Positions 17,570 through 24,941 of a stretch of DNA of 31,677 nucleotides are shown piece after piece; position 1 is the first letter of the stretch; every line of letters starts with the position of its first letter. The notes below the pieces were generated by a model that was not told where the DNA came from, did no database searches, and was given only the letters and a program-made list of their open reading frames with translations. The translations under genes and the position numbers were made by a program. This DNA is from an uncultured Eubacterium sp. (GTDB lineage Bacteria; Bacillota; Clostridia; Lachnospirales; Lachnospiraceae): positions 1-31,677 of the forward strand of contig CAKRGF010000032.1 of NCBI GenBank assembly GCA_934322085.1. Direction: 5' to 3'.

Positions 17570-18485
17570 GTTTTCCTCCTTGTAATCGCAATCCTTGTGC
17601 CATCTCACTTAATTTGCGCAATCGGTGGTTCACCCCGGATTTTCCAATTGGCGGTTCTAACATCTGTCCCAATTCTTTCAGCGAAACATCCGGATTGTCC
17701 AGACGTAATTTCGCAATCTGCGATAAATTCTCAGATAAATTACCAAAGCCTATCGTATCATGAATATAACGGATGTCTTCTGTCTGTCTTGCCGCTGCCG
17801 AAACCGTTTTTTTAATATTCGCAGTCTCGCAGTTTACCTGACGGTTAATGGAATTTCGCATTTCTTTCAAAATACGAACATTTTCAAACTCCATCAGCGC
17901 CTTGTGTGCACCAACAACATTCAAAAAGTCAACAATCGCCGCTCCTTCTTTCATGTATACGACAAAATTATGCTTTCTTTCTATCGTTTTTGCCTCAATT
18001 CCAAAAATACCCATAATCTCCAAAATCCGAGCAGCATGTTCTCTGTCTCCTGCTGCGATTTCCAAATGATACCCGCTGTTCGGGTCAGTCACGGAACCGC
18101 TTGTCAGAAAAATCCCCCGTAAAAAAGCCCGGTTACAACAGGCCTTTTGTCCAATACAATCCACCGAGAATGGCGAACATTCCTGCACTCGGACTGCCTT
18201 CATAAAGTCCCTTGCATCCTCATCTTCTAATAAAAAAAGTGAATACTGATGATGTCCGCCAACGGAAACATCCGGCACAATATGAAAGACTCTCTTAATT
18301 AACATATAGCATTTCTTCGCAACTGTCAAGTTTTCTGTCACAAACTTAACCTGACATTCGCCTTCTTCATTCATGTAAATCTGCCCACACACGGCAAAAA
18401 CTGCCGTCAGTTCTGCTAACTGGCAATGTCTGGCTTTCCCCATTTGCCCAAGCAGTTCTTCTTTTACTTTTCCTGCGAACGACAT
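17550..18485 (-). CDS. whiA: DNA-binding protein WhiA
   Basis: WhiA is a conserved Gram-positive protein with a LAGLIDADG-homing-endonuclease-like core and a C-terminal helix-turn-helix. It controls sporulation genes in Streptomyces and affects cell division and chromosome segregation in Bacillus. The 311-residue protein starts MSFAGKVKEELLGQ as family members do. The core includes AFLRGIFLTSGSVTDPNSGYHLEI (about 119-142), and the HTH region includes LRLDNPDVSLKELGQML and IGKSGVNHRLRKL near the end. It overlaps the end of rapZ by 22 bp at its start and the crh-like gene by 20 bp at its end, so the three genes are translationally coupled. Confidence 0.97.
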   Translation of the reverse strand: MSFAGKVKEELLGQMGKARHCQLAELTAVFAVCGQIYMNEEGECQVKFVTENLTVAKKCYMLIKRVFHIVPDVSVGGHHQYSLFLLEDEDARDFMKAVRVQECSPFSVDCIGQKACCNRAFLRGIFLTSGSVTDPNSGYHLEIAAGDREHAARILEIMGIFGIEAKTIERKHNFVVYMKEGAAIVDFLNVVGAHKALMEFENVRILKEMRNSINRQVNCETANIKKTVSAAARQTEDIRYIHDTIGFGNLSENLSQIAKLRLDNPDVSLKELGQMLEPPIGKSGVNHRLRKLSEMAQGLRLQGGKHDKEEH

Positions 18486-19357
18486 ATATATCTTAACCGG
18501 TCCTTCTCTATATCTCTATGCTCTTTTTTGCATCCATATTCCGTGTTTGCATACTCCTCATACATCGCATTTGTTAATGTTACGGAACGATGTTTGCCGC
18601 CCGTACATCCAATCGCAATGACTAACTGCGTTTTTCCCTCTGCAATGTAATTTGGAATCAGAAAATCAAGCATATCTTTCATTTTGTTTCTAAACTCGAC
18701 TGCCTTTGGTGAGCTCATGACATAATCGTACACCGGCTTGTCATCCCCGGTAAGCGGTTTTAACTCATCTACATAAAAGGGGTTTGGTAAAAATCTCACG
18801 TCAAAAACTAAATCCGCATCCGAAGGAATTCCATACTTAAATCCAAAGGATACAAATGTAAGATAAAAGTTACAAAAATCCTCATGCTCCACAAAAATAC
18901 GGTCAATCTCCTGTTTCAATTCCCGTATCAAAAGCGTGGTTGTATCGACGATATAATCCGCACGCTTTTTTAACTCCGAAAGGAGTGCTCTCTCATCTTC
19001 AATCGCTTTATCCATGCGGCCGCCCTGTGCCAGCGGATGCATTCTTCTCGTCTCTTTATAGCGCTTTACAAGAACTGACGTTGATGCTTCCAAAAACAAA
19101 ATTTCCAGCGTATAGCCTTTACTTTTTAAATCATCCAGTACATGAGCAGCTTCTTTTAACGAGCGGTATCCGCCACGAATATCAATTCCCAAAGCCACAC
19201 GCTCAATCTCCTCGCTGGAATCCTCCGTCAGCTGAATCAGCGTAGGCAGTAAGGACAACGGCAGATTATCCACACAGAAATATCCATCATCTTCTAATAT
19301 TTTCATTACGGAACTCTTTCCGGAGCCACTCATCCCGGTTACTATGACAAATCTCAT
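18464..19357 (-). CDS. rapZ: RapZ-family nucleotide-binding protein
   Basis: A 297-residue protein of the RapZ/YvcJ family. The N-terminal P-loop is GMSGSGKSS (8-16), followed by DDGYFCVDNLP. The C-terminal domain has the family-typical FKYGIPSDADLVFDVRFLPNP and the final block IGCTGGKHRSVTL. In E. coli RapZ guides RNase E to the GlmZ small RNA and senses glucosamine 6-phosphate; in Bacillus YvcJ is a GTP/ATP-hydrolysing protein linked to competence. Its exact role in Clostridia is not established. It sits between murB (21-bp gap) and whiA (22-bp overlap). In Bacillus a yvcK gene stands between rapZ and whiA; it is missing here. Confidence 0.96.
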   Translation of the reverse strand: MRFVIVTGMSGSGKSSVMKILEDDGYFCVDNLPLSLLPTLIQLTEDSSEEIERVALGIDIRGGYRSLKEAAHVLDDLKSKGYTLEILFLEASTSVLVKRYKETRRMHPLAQGGRMDKAIEDERALLSELKKRADYIVDTTTLLIRELKQEIDRIFVEHEDFCNFYLTFVSFGFKYGIPSDADLVFDVRFLPNPFYVDELKPLTGDDKPVYDYVMSSPKAVEFRNKMKDMLDFLIPNYIAEGKTQLVIAIGCTGGKHRSVTLTNAMYEEYANTEYGCKKEHRDIEKDRLRYICRSQEK

Positions 19358-19378
19358 GCAAAGTTCCCCCTTTTCTTA

Positions 19379-20248
19379 TTATTCAAAACCAATCATGCGG
19401 ACTTCCGGCTCTAACTTAACGCCAAATTCATCCATCACACGATTCTGCACATCACTTATTAACTGCGCCACATCTTTGGCAGTCGCCTCACCGCGGTTTA
19501 CCACAAAGCCACAATGCTTTTCGGAAACCTGCGCATCCCCCACACGGTATCCCCTAAGTCCTGCATCTTCAATCAGTTTCCCGGCAAAATATCCTTCCGG
19601 ACGTTTGAACGTACTGCCCGCACTCGGGTACTCTAACGGCTGCTTTTCGCGGCGTCTTTTATTTAACTCCTTGATTTCTTCCTGGATTTCTGCCGGATTT
19701 CCTTTTTCAAAAGAAAATGTTGCCTCTAAAACCAAATATCCTTTTTGAAGAATCACGCTGTTGCGGTAGGAAAGCTGCAAAGCCTCTTTCTCTAAGACAA
19801 TGCACTCACCCTCTTTTGTCAATACTTTGGCACTTACAATACAATCTTTGATTTCTCCGCCATAAGCACCGGCATTCATTGCAACACCGCCGCCTAATGT
19901 TCCCGGAATTCCCCCGGCAAAGGCAAAACCCTTTAGTCCTTTTGAGGCTAATTGAGATGCCATATAGGCTAACGAAACACCAGCCTGCGCTGTCACAATG
20001 CCGTCATCTGAGATGTCTATTTTCTCCAACCCTTTTCCAATTTCAATGATAATACCATCAAAACCGTCATCGGAAAAGAGCATATTGCTTCCCTTTCCGA
20101 TTACATAATAAGGAAGTCCTTTTTCCTTTGCAAAATCCAGTGCCTCGATAATTTCTTCTTCTTGTTCCGGTATGAAATAGTACGCTGCCGGTCCGCCAAT
20201 CCGAAATGTCGTATGAGTCCGCAGCGGTTCCTGTTCCAGTCGAATCAT
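19379..20248 (-). CDS. murB: UDP-N-acetylenolpyruvoylglucosamine reductase
   Basis: MurB reduces UDP-GlcNAc-enolpyruvate to UDP-MurNAc with NADPH and bound FAD, the second committed step of peptidoglycan precursor synthesis. The 289-residue protein has THTTFRIGGPA at the start, the FAD-binding segments IGKGSNMLFSDDGFDG (about 50-65) and GGIPGTLGGGVAMNAGAYGG (about 112-131), the catalytic serine Ser212 in SAGSTFKRP, and the C-terminal Glu282 in LEPEVR. The compact C-terminal part indicates the type II form common in Gram-positives. It lies 12 bp after the glucokinase gene and 21 bp before rapZ in one transcription unit. Confidence 0.97.
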   Translation of the reverse strand: MIRLEQEPLRTHTTFRIGGPAAYYFIPEQEEEIIEALDFAKEKGLPYYVIGKGSNMLFSDDGFDGIIIEIGKGLEKIDISDDGIVTAQAGVSLAYMASQLASKGLKGFAFAGGIPGTLGGGVAMNAGAYGGEIKDCIVSAKVLTKEGECIVLEKEALQLSYRNSVILQKGYLVLEATFSFEKGNPAEIQEEIKELNKRRREKQPLEYPSAGSTFKRPEGYFAGKLIEDAGLRGYRVGDAQVSEKHCGFVVNRGEATAKDVAQLISDVQNRVMDEFGVKLEPEVRMIGFE

Positions 20249-20260
20249 TTTTCTCTCCTT

Positions 20261-21184
20261 CTATTTGAAAAGCACCATTCGCACGGCACCGTAAATGCCG
20301 GCATCATTGCCAAGTTCTGCCAAGTGGAAACTCTTGTTTTTCAAGGCAAACATGGAATTTTCATTATAATATTTTTCTACTACATCTAAAAGAATCTGTC
20401 CTGCTGCCGATACCCCGCCGCCAATAACAAAGGCTTCCGGGTCTACCACGTGAGCAACATTACTTAATGCGACGCCTAAGTATCTGCCAAATTTCTCGAC
20501 CACTTCCATACAGTAAGCATCGCCCTCTTTGGCACCATCAAAAACAGCTTTTGCCGTAACTTTTTTATCTGCTAAGTAAGAACCTTCCGGTACATTTTCT
20601 TTTGCCATATTCACAATTCCTGTTGCTGACGCATACTGTTCCAAACAGCCTTTGTTTCCGCATCCGCAGACACGAGTTTCATCCATATTAACTTTCATAT
20701 GACCGATTTCTCCACCGGCACCTTTACAGCCAGTCAAAATTTTTCCCTGTAAAATAACACCGCCGCCAACACCGGTACCAAGTGTCACCATGACAATACT
20801 GTCATGCCCTCTGCCACCGCCTTTCCACATCTCGCCAAGCGCAGCTACATTCGCATCATTTCCAACTTTTACATTCCCAACACCGGTTAAGCTTGCCAGT
20901 TTGTTTGAAACCGAGAACACATCCCATCCCAGATTGGCACATTTTAATACTGTTCCGTCAGCAGTAACCGGTCCCGGAATACCAACACCGATTCCTTTGA
21001 TATTCCCCTCAAAGGTTTCTCTTTTTTCTTCAATACTATCTACAATATCTGACAGAATATACTGTCCATTATTTTTTCGTCTCGTCGGAATTTCCCATTT
21101 ATCCAAAAGTTCTCCGGTATCTGAGAACATTCCCATCTTTACGGTCGTTCCTCCCACATCAACCCCAACATAATACTGTGCCAT
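20261..21184 (-). CDS. glcK: ROK-family glucokinase
   Basis: A sugar kinase of 307 residues that most likely phosphorylates glucose with ATP. The phosphate-binding loop is GVDVGGTTVKMG (7-18), the catalytic Asp110 lies in VGNDANVAALGE, and the ROK zinc site is complete: His162 in GGEIGH, then Cys173, Cys175 and Cys180 in CGCGNKGCLE. FVIGGGVSAAG near 260 is the C-terminal ATP-binding segment. Glucose as substrate is inferred from similarity to Gram-positive GlcK proteins. Placement 14 bp after hprK and in one operon with the Crh-like protein fits a link between non-PTS glucose use and carbon catabolite control. AAGGACGG precedes the ATG. Confidence 0.92.
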   Translation of the reverse strand: MAQYYVGVDVGGTTVKMGMFSDTGELLDKWEIPTRRKNNGQYILSDIVDSIEEKRETFEGNIKGIGVGIPGPVTADGTVLKCANLGWDVFSVSNKLASLTGVGNVKVGNDANVAALGEMWKGGGRGHDSIVMVTLGTGVGGGVILQGKILTGCKGAGGEIGHMKVNMDETRVCGCGNKGCLEQYASATGIVNMAKENVPEGSYLADKKVTAKAVFDGAKEGDAYCMEVVEKFGRYLGVALSNVAHVVDPEAFVIGGGVSAAGQILLDVVEKYYNENSMFALKNKSFHLAELGNDAGIYGAVRMVLFK

Positions 21185-21198
21185 ATCATCCGTCCTTT

Positions 21199-22125
21199 CT
21201 ATGCCTTACCAAAATTATTACTCGTCACACGGTTGTACAATTCTCTCGCTGCATTATATCCCATCTTCTTCTGTCGGTAATTAACCGCCGCCGACTCGCA
21301 GATAATGGCTACATTTCGTCCCGGTCGAATCGGAATCGAATGACAGACTACTTTATTTCCAAGGTATTCAATGTACTGCTCTTCCAATCCCATGCGGTCA
21401 TATTCCTGCTCTTTGTTCCACTCTTCCAGCTGAATGACAAGGTCAATCGACTGTGTGTTTTTTACACTTTCTACACCAAAGAGTGTCTTGGCATCAATAA
21501 TTCCAATGCCTCGCAGTTCAATGAAATGTCTTGTTATATCCGGAGCTGAACCAATCAGCGTCTCATCACTTACTTTTTTGATTTCTACCACATCATCTGA
21601 AACCAATCGGTGTCCTCTGTGAATCAATTCCAGGGCAACCTCACTTTTACCGATACCGCTCTCACCAGTAATCAGTACGCCCTCGCCGTAAATGTCAACA
21701 AGCACGCCATGAATACTGATTCTAGGTGCCAGTTCTACTTTCAGCCATCTCGTAACCTCAGCGGAAAATGCAGAAGTGTCAGCGTGTGACTGTAAAATCG
21801 GAATCTCATATTCGTTCGCCAACTGCAAAAACTCTTCCGGCACCGGCAAATCACGGCAAAAAACAATGCCCGGAACTTTGTAAGAGAGAATTCGTTTCAT
21901 CTGCTTAAGACTTTCCTCAATTCCCTGCTTTTCCATATACGTATGTTCTACCTGACCGATAATCTGGATTCGGTGATGGTCGAAATAATCAAAGAATCCT
22001 GCGAGCTGTAACGCCGGACGGTTTACGTCTGACTGCGTAATTTCAATCGCCGAAATATCAACATCCGGTGTAAGATTTTTGACTTTCATTTTCTGGATAA
22101 ATTTTTCTAAAGACACTGTATACAT
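21199..22125 (-). CDS. hprK: HPr kinase/phosphorylase
   Basis: HprK phosphorylates the regulatory serine of HPr (and Crh) when glycolytic intermediates are high and removes it when inorganic phosphate is high, setting carbon catabolite repression. The 308-residue protein has the usual N-terminal domain and a kinase domain with His139 in SIHGVLVDIYG, the P-loop GESGIGKS (154-161), SDDVVEI (176-182) and the family signature IELRGIGIIDAKTLFG (202-217). The start has GGGAAGGAAG upstream and a clear promoter about 33 bp before it. It heads the operon hprK-glcK-murB-rapZ-whiA-crh. A gene for ordinary His-containing HPr is not in the window. Confidence 0.98.
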   Translation of the reverse strand: MYTVSLEKFIQKMKVKNLTPDVDISAIEITQSDVNRPALQLAGFFDYFDHHRIQIIGQVEHTYMEKQGIEESLKQMKRILSYKVPGIVFCRDLPVPEEFLQLANEYEIPILQSHADTSAFSAEVTRWLKVELAPRISIHGVLVDIYGEGVLITGESGIGKSEVALELIHRGHRLVSDDVVEIKKVSDETLIGSAPDITRHFIELRGIGIIDAKTLFGVESVKNTQSIDLVIQLEEWNKEQEYDRMGLEEQYIEYLGNKVVCHSIPIRPGRNVAIICESAAVNYRQKKMGYNAARELYNRVTSNNFGKA

Positions 22126-22157
22126 GGCAGTACTTCCTTCCCTGATATTCTATTGTG

Positions 22158-22186
22158 ATGATACCATATTGGGGGGCGTTTTTCAA
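22158..22186 (-). promoter_or_regulatory. Promoter of the hprK operon
   Basis: TTGAAA (22186-22181) and TATCAT (22163-22158) on the minus strand with a 17-bp spacer. The spacer carries a run of six C. The -35 lies only 15 bp from the large inverted repeat that starts at 22201. Confidence 0.75.
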
Positions 22187-22200
22187 CGGTAGTTTGTGGG

Positions 22201-22401
22201 AAGTGTTCGTTGCTGGTTTTTTGGGGTTCCAGTAATTCAGGAGAACGGCTTTGCGTCTCGTGGGCGCTTTCGCTCATTGAGTGCGTAGCGGTATGGGCAC
22301 TGGAAACACCAGTGCCTCATACCGACGTACTCAAAACCCGCTCGCCGCAAAGCCGTTCTCCTGAATTATTGGAATACTAAAAAGACTAGTAACGAACACT
22401 T
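22201..22401. repeat. Nested inverted repeat of about 200 bp
   Basis: Almost the whole segment folds on itself. The outer arms are AAGTGTTCGTT (22201-22211) and AACGAACACTT (22391-22401). A long middle arm of about 25 bp (ATTCAGGAGAACGGCTTTGCG side, around 22234-22255) matches its complement at about 22347-22367. The inner hairpin is GAGTGCGT, CGGTATG, GGCACTGG (22279-22303) with its complements at 22309-22332, closed by a five-base loop. No open reading frame of note lies in it. It is too large for an ordinary terminator and resembles a miniature palindromic element. Confidence 0.85.
22250..22275. repeat. Dispersed intergenic motif, copy 2
   Basis: Matches 11468-11493 at 23 of 26 positions. 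The three differences are transitions (one A/G, two C/T). In this copy the motif spans the junction between the long arm and the inner part of the 200-bp palindrome. Confidence 0.6.
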
Positions 22402-22605
22402 CGCATATTTCTGCGGTGGAGACTTTTTTTTGGGGGGAGGTGAAGAGGTACATACTTTCGAGACAACTCTTTCTTCTCATTTCCTGCTTTTAGGTTGCTT
22501 GCAGATGCATCTTTCCAAAATTCATGCAACTCTTTTCACTTTTTATAAAGGTTAAGGTTGCATAGGGCTCTGCCCTTTCTCCAGACTCCGTCTCCGCCCT
22601 TCTAT
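22402..22605. other. Non-coding stretch between the two large palindromes
   Basis: About 200 bp without a credible gene. It contains a T7-G6 run near 22424-22437 and a minor GGGCTCTGCCC hairpin near 22566. I see no promoter, RNA gene or further repeat that I could support. Confidence 0.4.
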
Positions 22606-22730
22606 TAATCGCAAAAAGTACCGAAACATGAGTATCCATACGCAGGTATCAGATAGGCGTATTTTGCCTATCGATACCTCTGCGCATGGATTAAGCGAGA
22701 GCGCTCATGTTTCGGTACTTTTTGCGATTA
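22606..22730. repeat. Nested inverted repeat of 125 bp overlapping a gene end
   Basis: Arms of 27 bp (22606-22632 and 22704-22730) are perfectly complementary, from TAATCGC to CATGAG. Inside lie ATCCATACGCAG (22634-22645) against CTGCGCATGGAT (22680-22691) with one mismatch, and a further stem GTATC/ATAGGC with a seven-base loop. Twelve bases (22692-22703) are unpaired on one side only. The right arm encodes the last eight codons and the stop of the gene at 22705-23292. No long T run follows on either strand. Confidence 0.9.
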
Positions 22731-23292
22731 CCTCATCCACACTTACAACCTCCGGTGCTTCAAGTGATGTTTCTTTTGCATCCGCGGCTTCTATAGGGTC
22801 TTCCAATTCTTTTTTCTCCTCATCATCCCACAGCGAATCATATTTTTTTCGCTCCTTAAGCTTTGCCATCATCTGTGCATTTTTCGCCATCTGATACAAA
22901 TCACTGTCGAATTCCATGAGTTTTTTCTCGTCCGAGCCGGGAACGATATCCCCGTGGAACATGCGCATTGCCACCGCGAGAATTTTACCCATTTCCTTAT
23001 AATAATCCCCTTCTGCTTCGGCATTTTGTTTTGCGCTTATCATCTCACGCTCGGCATCCCATTTGTCCATAAACTGGTGAATGAAATCATCATAAATCTT
23101 CTGCTGGTCTTTCACCGCATTGTACTGGAGTTCCAAAACCGCCGCCTGTTCTCCAAACAGTTTGTCTCCTTCGGGAACACGCTTTATTAACTCCTTTGTC
23201 TCATTGAGCTTTTTAGATAATTCGAATGCTGTCGAATTGTACTGCTTATGTACTGCGCTGAATTTATTCCGCAGTTCTCCTAAAGTCGTCAT
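22705..23292 (-). CDS. Conserved-looking coiled-coil protein of unknown function
   Basis: A soluble, charged, mainly helical protein of 195 residues that I do not recognise. The first 100 residues look like an extended coiled coil (TTLGELRNKFSAVHKQYNS, then ELSKKLNETKELIKRVPEG). The middle has a distinctive FHGDIVPGSDEKKLMEFDSDLYQMAKNAQMMAKLKERKKYD. The tail is acidic and ends VIAKSTET. The start at 23292 has AGGAGGTG well placed and is preferred over 23328. There is no signal peptide or membrane segment. The last eight codons and the stop lie inside the arm of the 125-bp inverted repeat, so the original C terminus may have been replaced when that element arrived. Confidence 0.75.
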   Translation of the reverse strand: MTTLGELRNKFSAVHKQYNSTAFELSKKLNETKELIKRVPEGDKLFGEQAAVLELQYNAVKDQQKIYDDFIHQFMDKWDAEREMISAKQNAEAEGDYYKEMGKILAVAMRMFHGDIVPGSDEKKLMEFDSDLYQMAKNAQMMAKLKERKKYDSLWDDEEKKELEDPIEAADAKETSLEAPEVVSVDEVIAKSTET

Positions 23293-23382
23293 GTAAACAC
23301 CTCCTTGTGTTCTTTTTTGTAAATCCATTTACAACGTATCTGTAAGTATATTATCGGCAGTTTTCCCTCATAATATTACAAC

Positions 23383-23412
23383 TTGACAAATCTGCCCCTT
23401 TCGTACTAGAGT
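23383..23412 (+). promoter_or_regulatory. Likely promoter of the mrp-thiN pair
   Basis: TTGACA (23383-23388) followed after 18 bp by TAGAGT (23407-23412), about 37 bp before the mrp start. The -35 is perfect and the -10 is weak. Confidence 0.5.
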
Positions 23413-23448
23413 AAGCATAGAAATATTTTTTATTAAGGAGAAATTAAA

Positions 23449-24282
23449 ATGAGTGAACAATGTACGCATGACTGCTCTACCTGTAGCAGCAATTGCGGTT
23501 CGAAAGACCCAAAAAGTCTCTTAGTAGCACCACATCCAAATAGCAAAATTGGCAAGGTTATCGGCGTCGTCAGCGGAAAAGGCGGCGTAGGAAAATCAAT
23601 GGTTACCGATTTGCTTGCGGTTGAATTTGCGCGCCGTGGATACCACTGCGGTATCCTGGACGCCGATATTACCGGTCCTTCGATTCCGAAGGCATTTGGT
23701 ATTACCGAAAAAGCCCAGGGAAATGAAACAACGATTTTCCCTGTAAAATCAAAAAAATATGGCGTGGATATTATGTCCATTAACGTCCTTTTGGAAAATG
23801 AAAGCGACCCGGTTGTGTGGCGTGGTCCGGTGATTGGTGGAACGGTTCGCCAGTTCTGGTCTGACACCCTTTGGGATAATGTCGATTATCTGTTTGTCGA
23901 TATGCCGCCTGGAACCGGTGATGTTGCACTTACCGTATTCCAGAACATTCCGATTGATGGCATTGTCGTTGTTACAAGTCCGCAGGATTTGGTTTCCATG
24001 ATTGTCGGTAAAGCAATGAAAATGGCTTCTCTTATGAATATTCCGGTTCTCGGTCTTGTAGAAAATATGAGTTATGCGCTCTGCCCTGACTGCGGAAAGA
24101 AAATTCATGTATTTGGCGAGAGCCACATCAGCGAAATTGCAGAAGAATACCACGTTCCGGTACTCGTCCAGATGCCAATTAACCCGGCACTCGCTTCTGC
24201 CTGTGATAACGGTACAGTAGAAGATTTGGATTGTTCCTATCTGGAAGATGCCGCGCTTGTTATTGAAAGAGGTCAGAAGTAG
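23449..24282 (+). CDS. mrp: Mrp/NBP35-type P-loop ATPase, Fe-S cluster carrier
   Basis: A 277-residue protein of the Mrp/ApbC group, which binds a [4Fe-4S] cluster as a dimer and passes it to target proteins. The deviant Walker A motif GKGGVGKS lies at 43-50, with the Walker B-like FVDMPPGTGD near 149-158. The bridging cluster cysteines are Cys212 and Cys215 in CPDC. The N terminus has a second cysteine cluster (Cys5, Cys9, Cys12, Cys16), as in NBP35-like proteins, which could hold another cluster. AAGGAGAAA precedes the ATG. The stop TAG shares its G with the GTG start of the thiamine pyrophosphokinase gene, so the two are translationally coupled. Confidence 0.95.
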   Translation: MSEQCTHDCSTCSSNCGSKDPKSLLVAPHPNSKIGKVIGVVSGKGGVGKSMVTDLLAVEFARRGYHCGILDADITGPSIPKAFGITEKAQGNETTIFPVKSKKYGVDIMSINVLLENESDPVVWRGPVIGGTVRQFWSDTLWDNVDYLFVDMPPGTGDVALTVFQNIPIDGIVVVTSPQDLVSMIVGKAMKMASLMNIPVLGLVENMSYALCPDCGKKIHVFGESHISEIAEEYHVPVLVQMPINPALASACDNGTVEDLDCSYLEDAALVIERGQK

Positions 24283-24920
24283 TGGATACAAAAATGTGTT
24301 ATTTATTTGGGGCAGGGGAACAATCCCCCTGCCACATTGAATTAGGAAAAGATGATTTGGTCATCGCTGTTGATGGCGGCTTTGACTATTTAGAAAAAAT
24401 CGGGCTGCGTGCCGACTATGTACTCGGTGACTTTGATTCTGTTTCGGCATCCAGTCATCTGCCATCCGACTGCATCCGTCATCCAAAAGAAAAAGACGAT
24501 ACGGACATGATGCTTGCCGCACGTCTTGGCTTGGAAAAAGGATATACAAATTTTGAAATTTATGGCGGCTTAGGCGGGCGCTTAGACCACACATTGGCTA
24601 ATATTCAGACGCTTACGTTCTTAAATCAGCACGATGCCGTTGGCACTTTAATCGGGGACGGCTATGCATTAAAAGTTGTCACAAACGGCGTCATTACATT
24701 CGGAAAAGATTTACCGGAAAATACCGCTGGCAATACATGTTCCGTCTTTTCATTAAGTGATGTGAGCACAAATGTCACCATTCAGGGATTTCATTATGAA
24801 GTAGAAGGGGCGACCCTCACAAATTCATTTCCTCTTGGTGTCAGCAATGAGTTTACCGGCAAAAAGGGAAGCATCAGTGTGTCAAATGGCACATTAGCCG
24901 TTTTGTGGAATCGCCCTTAA
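24282..24920 (+). CDS. thiN: Thiamine pyrophosphokinase
   Basis: This enzyme transfers pyrophosphate from ATP to thiamine, giving the cofactor thiamine diphosphate. The 212-residue protein shows the family blocks VIAVDGGFDYL (about 27-37), ADYVLGDFDSV (44-54), KEKDDTDMMLA (about 69-79) and GGLGGRLDHTLANI (about 95-108), and ends in a C-terminal beta domain with LTNSFPLGVSNEF. The start is GTG at 24282-24284, overlapping the mrp stop by one base; an in-frame ATG four codons on is an alternative. In many Gram-positives this gene follows rpe near rsgA, so pairing with mrp is a local feature. No TPP riboswitch was seen upstream, as expected for a kinase that uses salvaged thiamine. Confidence 0.95.
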   Translation: MDTKMCYLFGAGEQSPCHIELGKDDLVIAVDGGFDYLEKIGLRADYVLGDFDSVSASSHLPSDCIRHPKEKDDTDMMLAARLGLEKGYTNFEIYGGLGGRLDHTLANIQTLTFLNQHDAVGTLIGDGYALKVVTNGVITFGKDLPENTAGNTCSVFSLSDVSTNVTIQGFHYEVEGATLTNSFPLGVSNEFTGKKGSISVSNGTLAVLWNRP

Positions 24921-24941
24921 TTTTCTATTTATATTTCTATT

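Noticed and set aside
22201..22730. Possible CRISPR array or tandem repeats in the gap before hprK
   Set aside because: The repeated sequence is arranged as inverted arms, with no direct repeats at regular spacing and no cas genes nearby.
23341..23449. TPP riboswitch before the mrp-thiN pair
   Set aside because: The leader is too short and I see none of the conserved TPP riboswitch segments.
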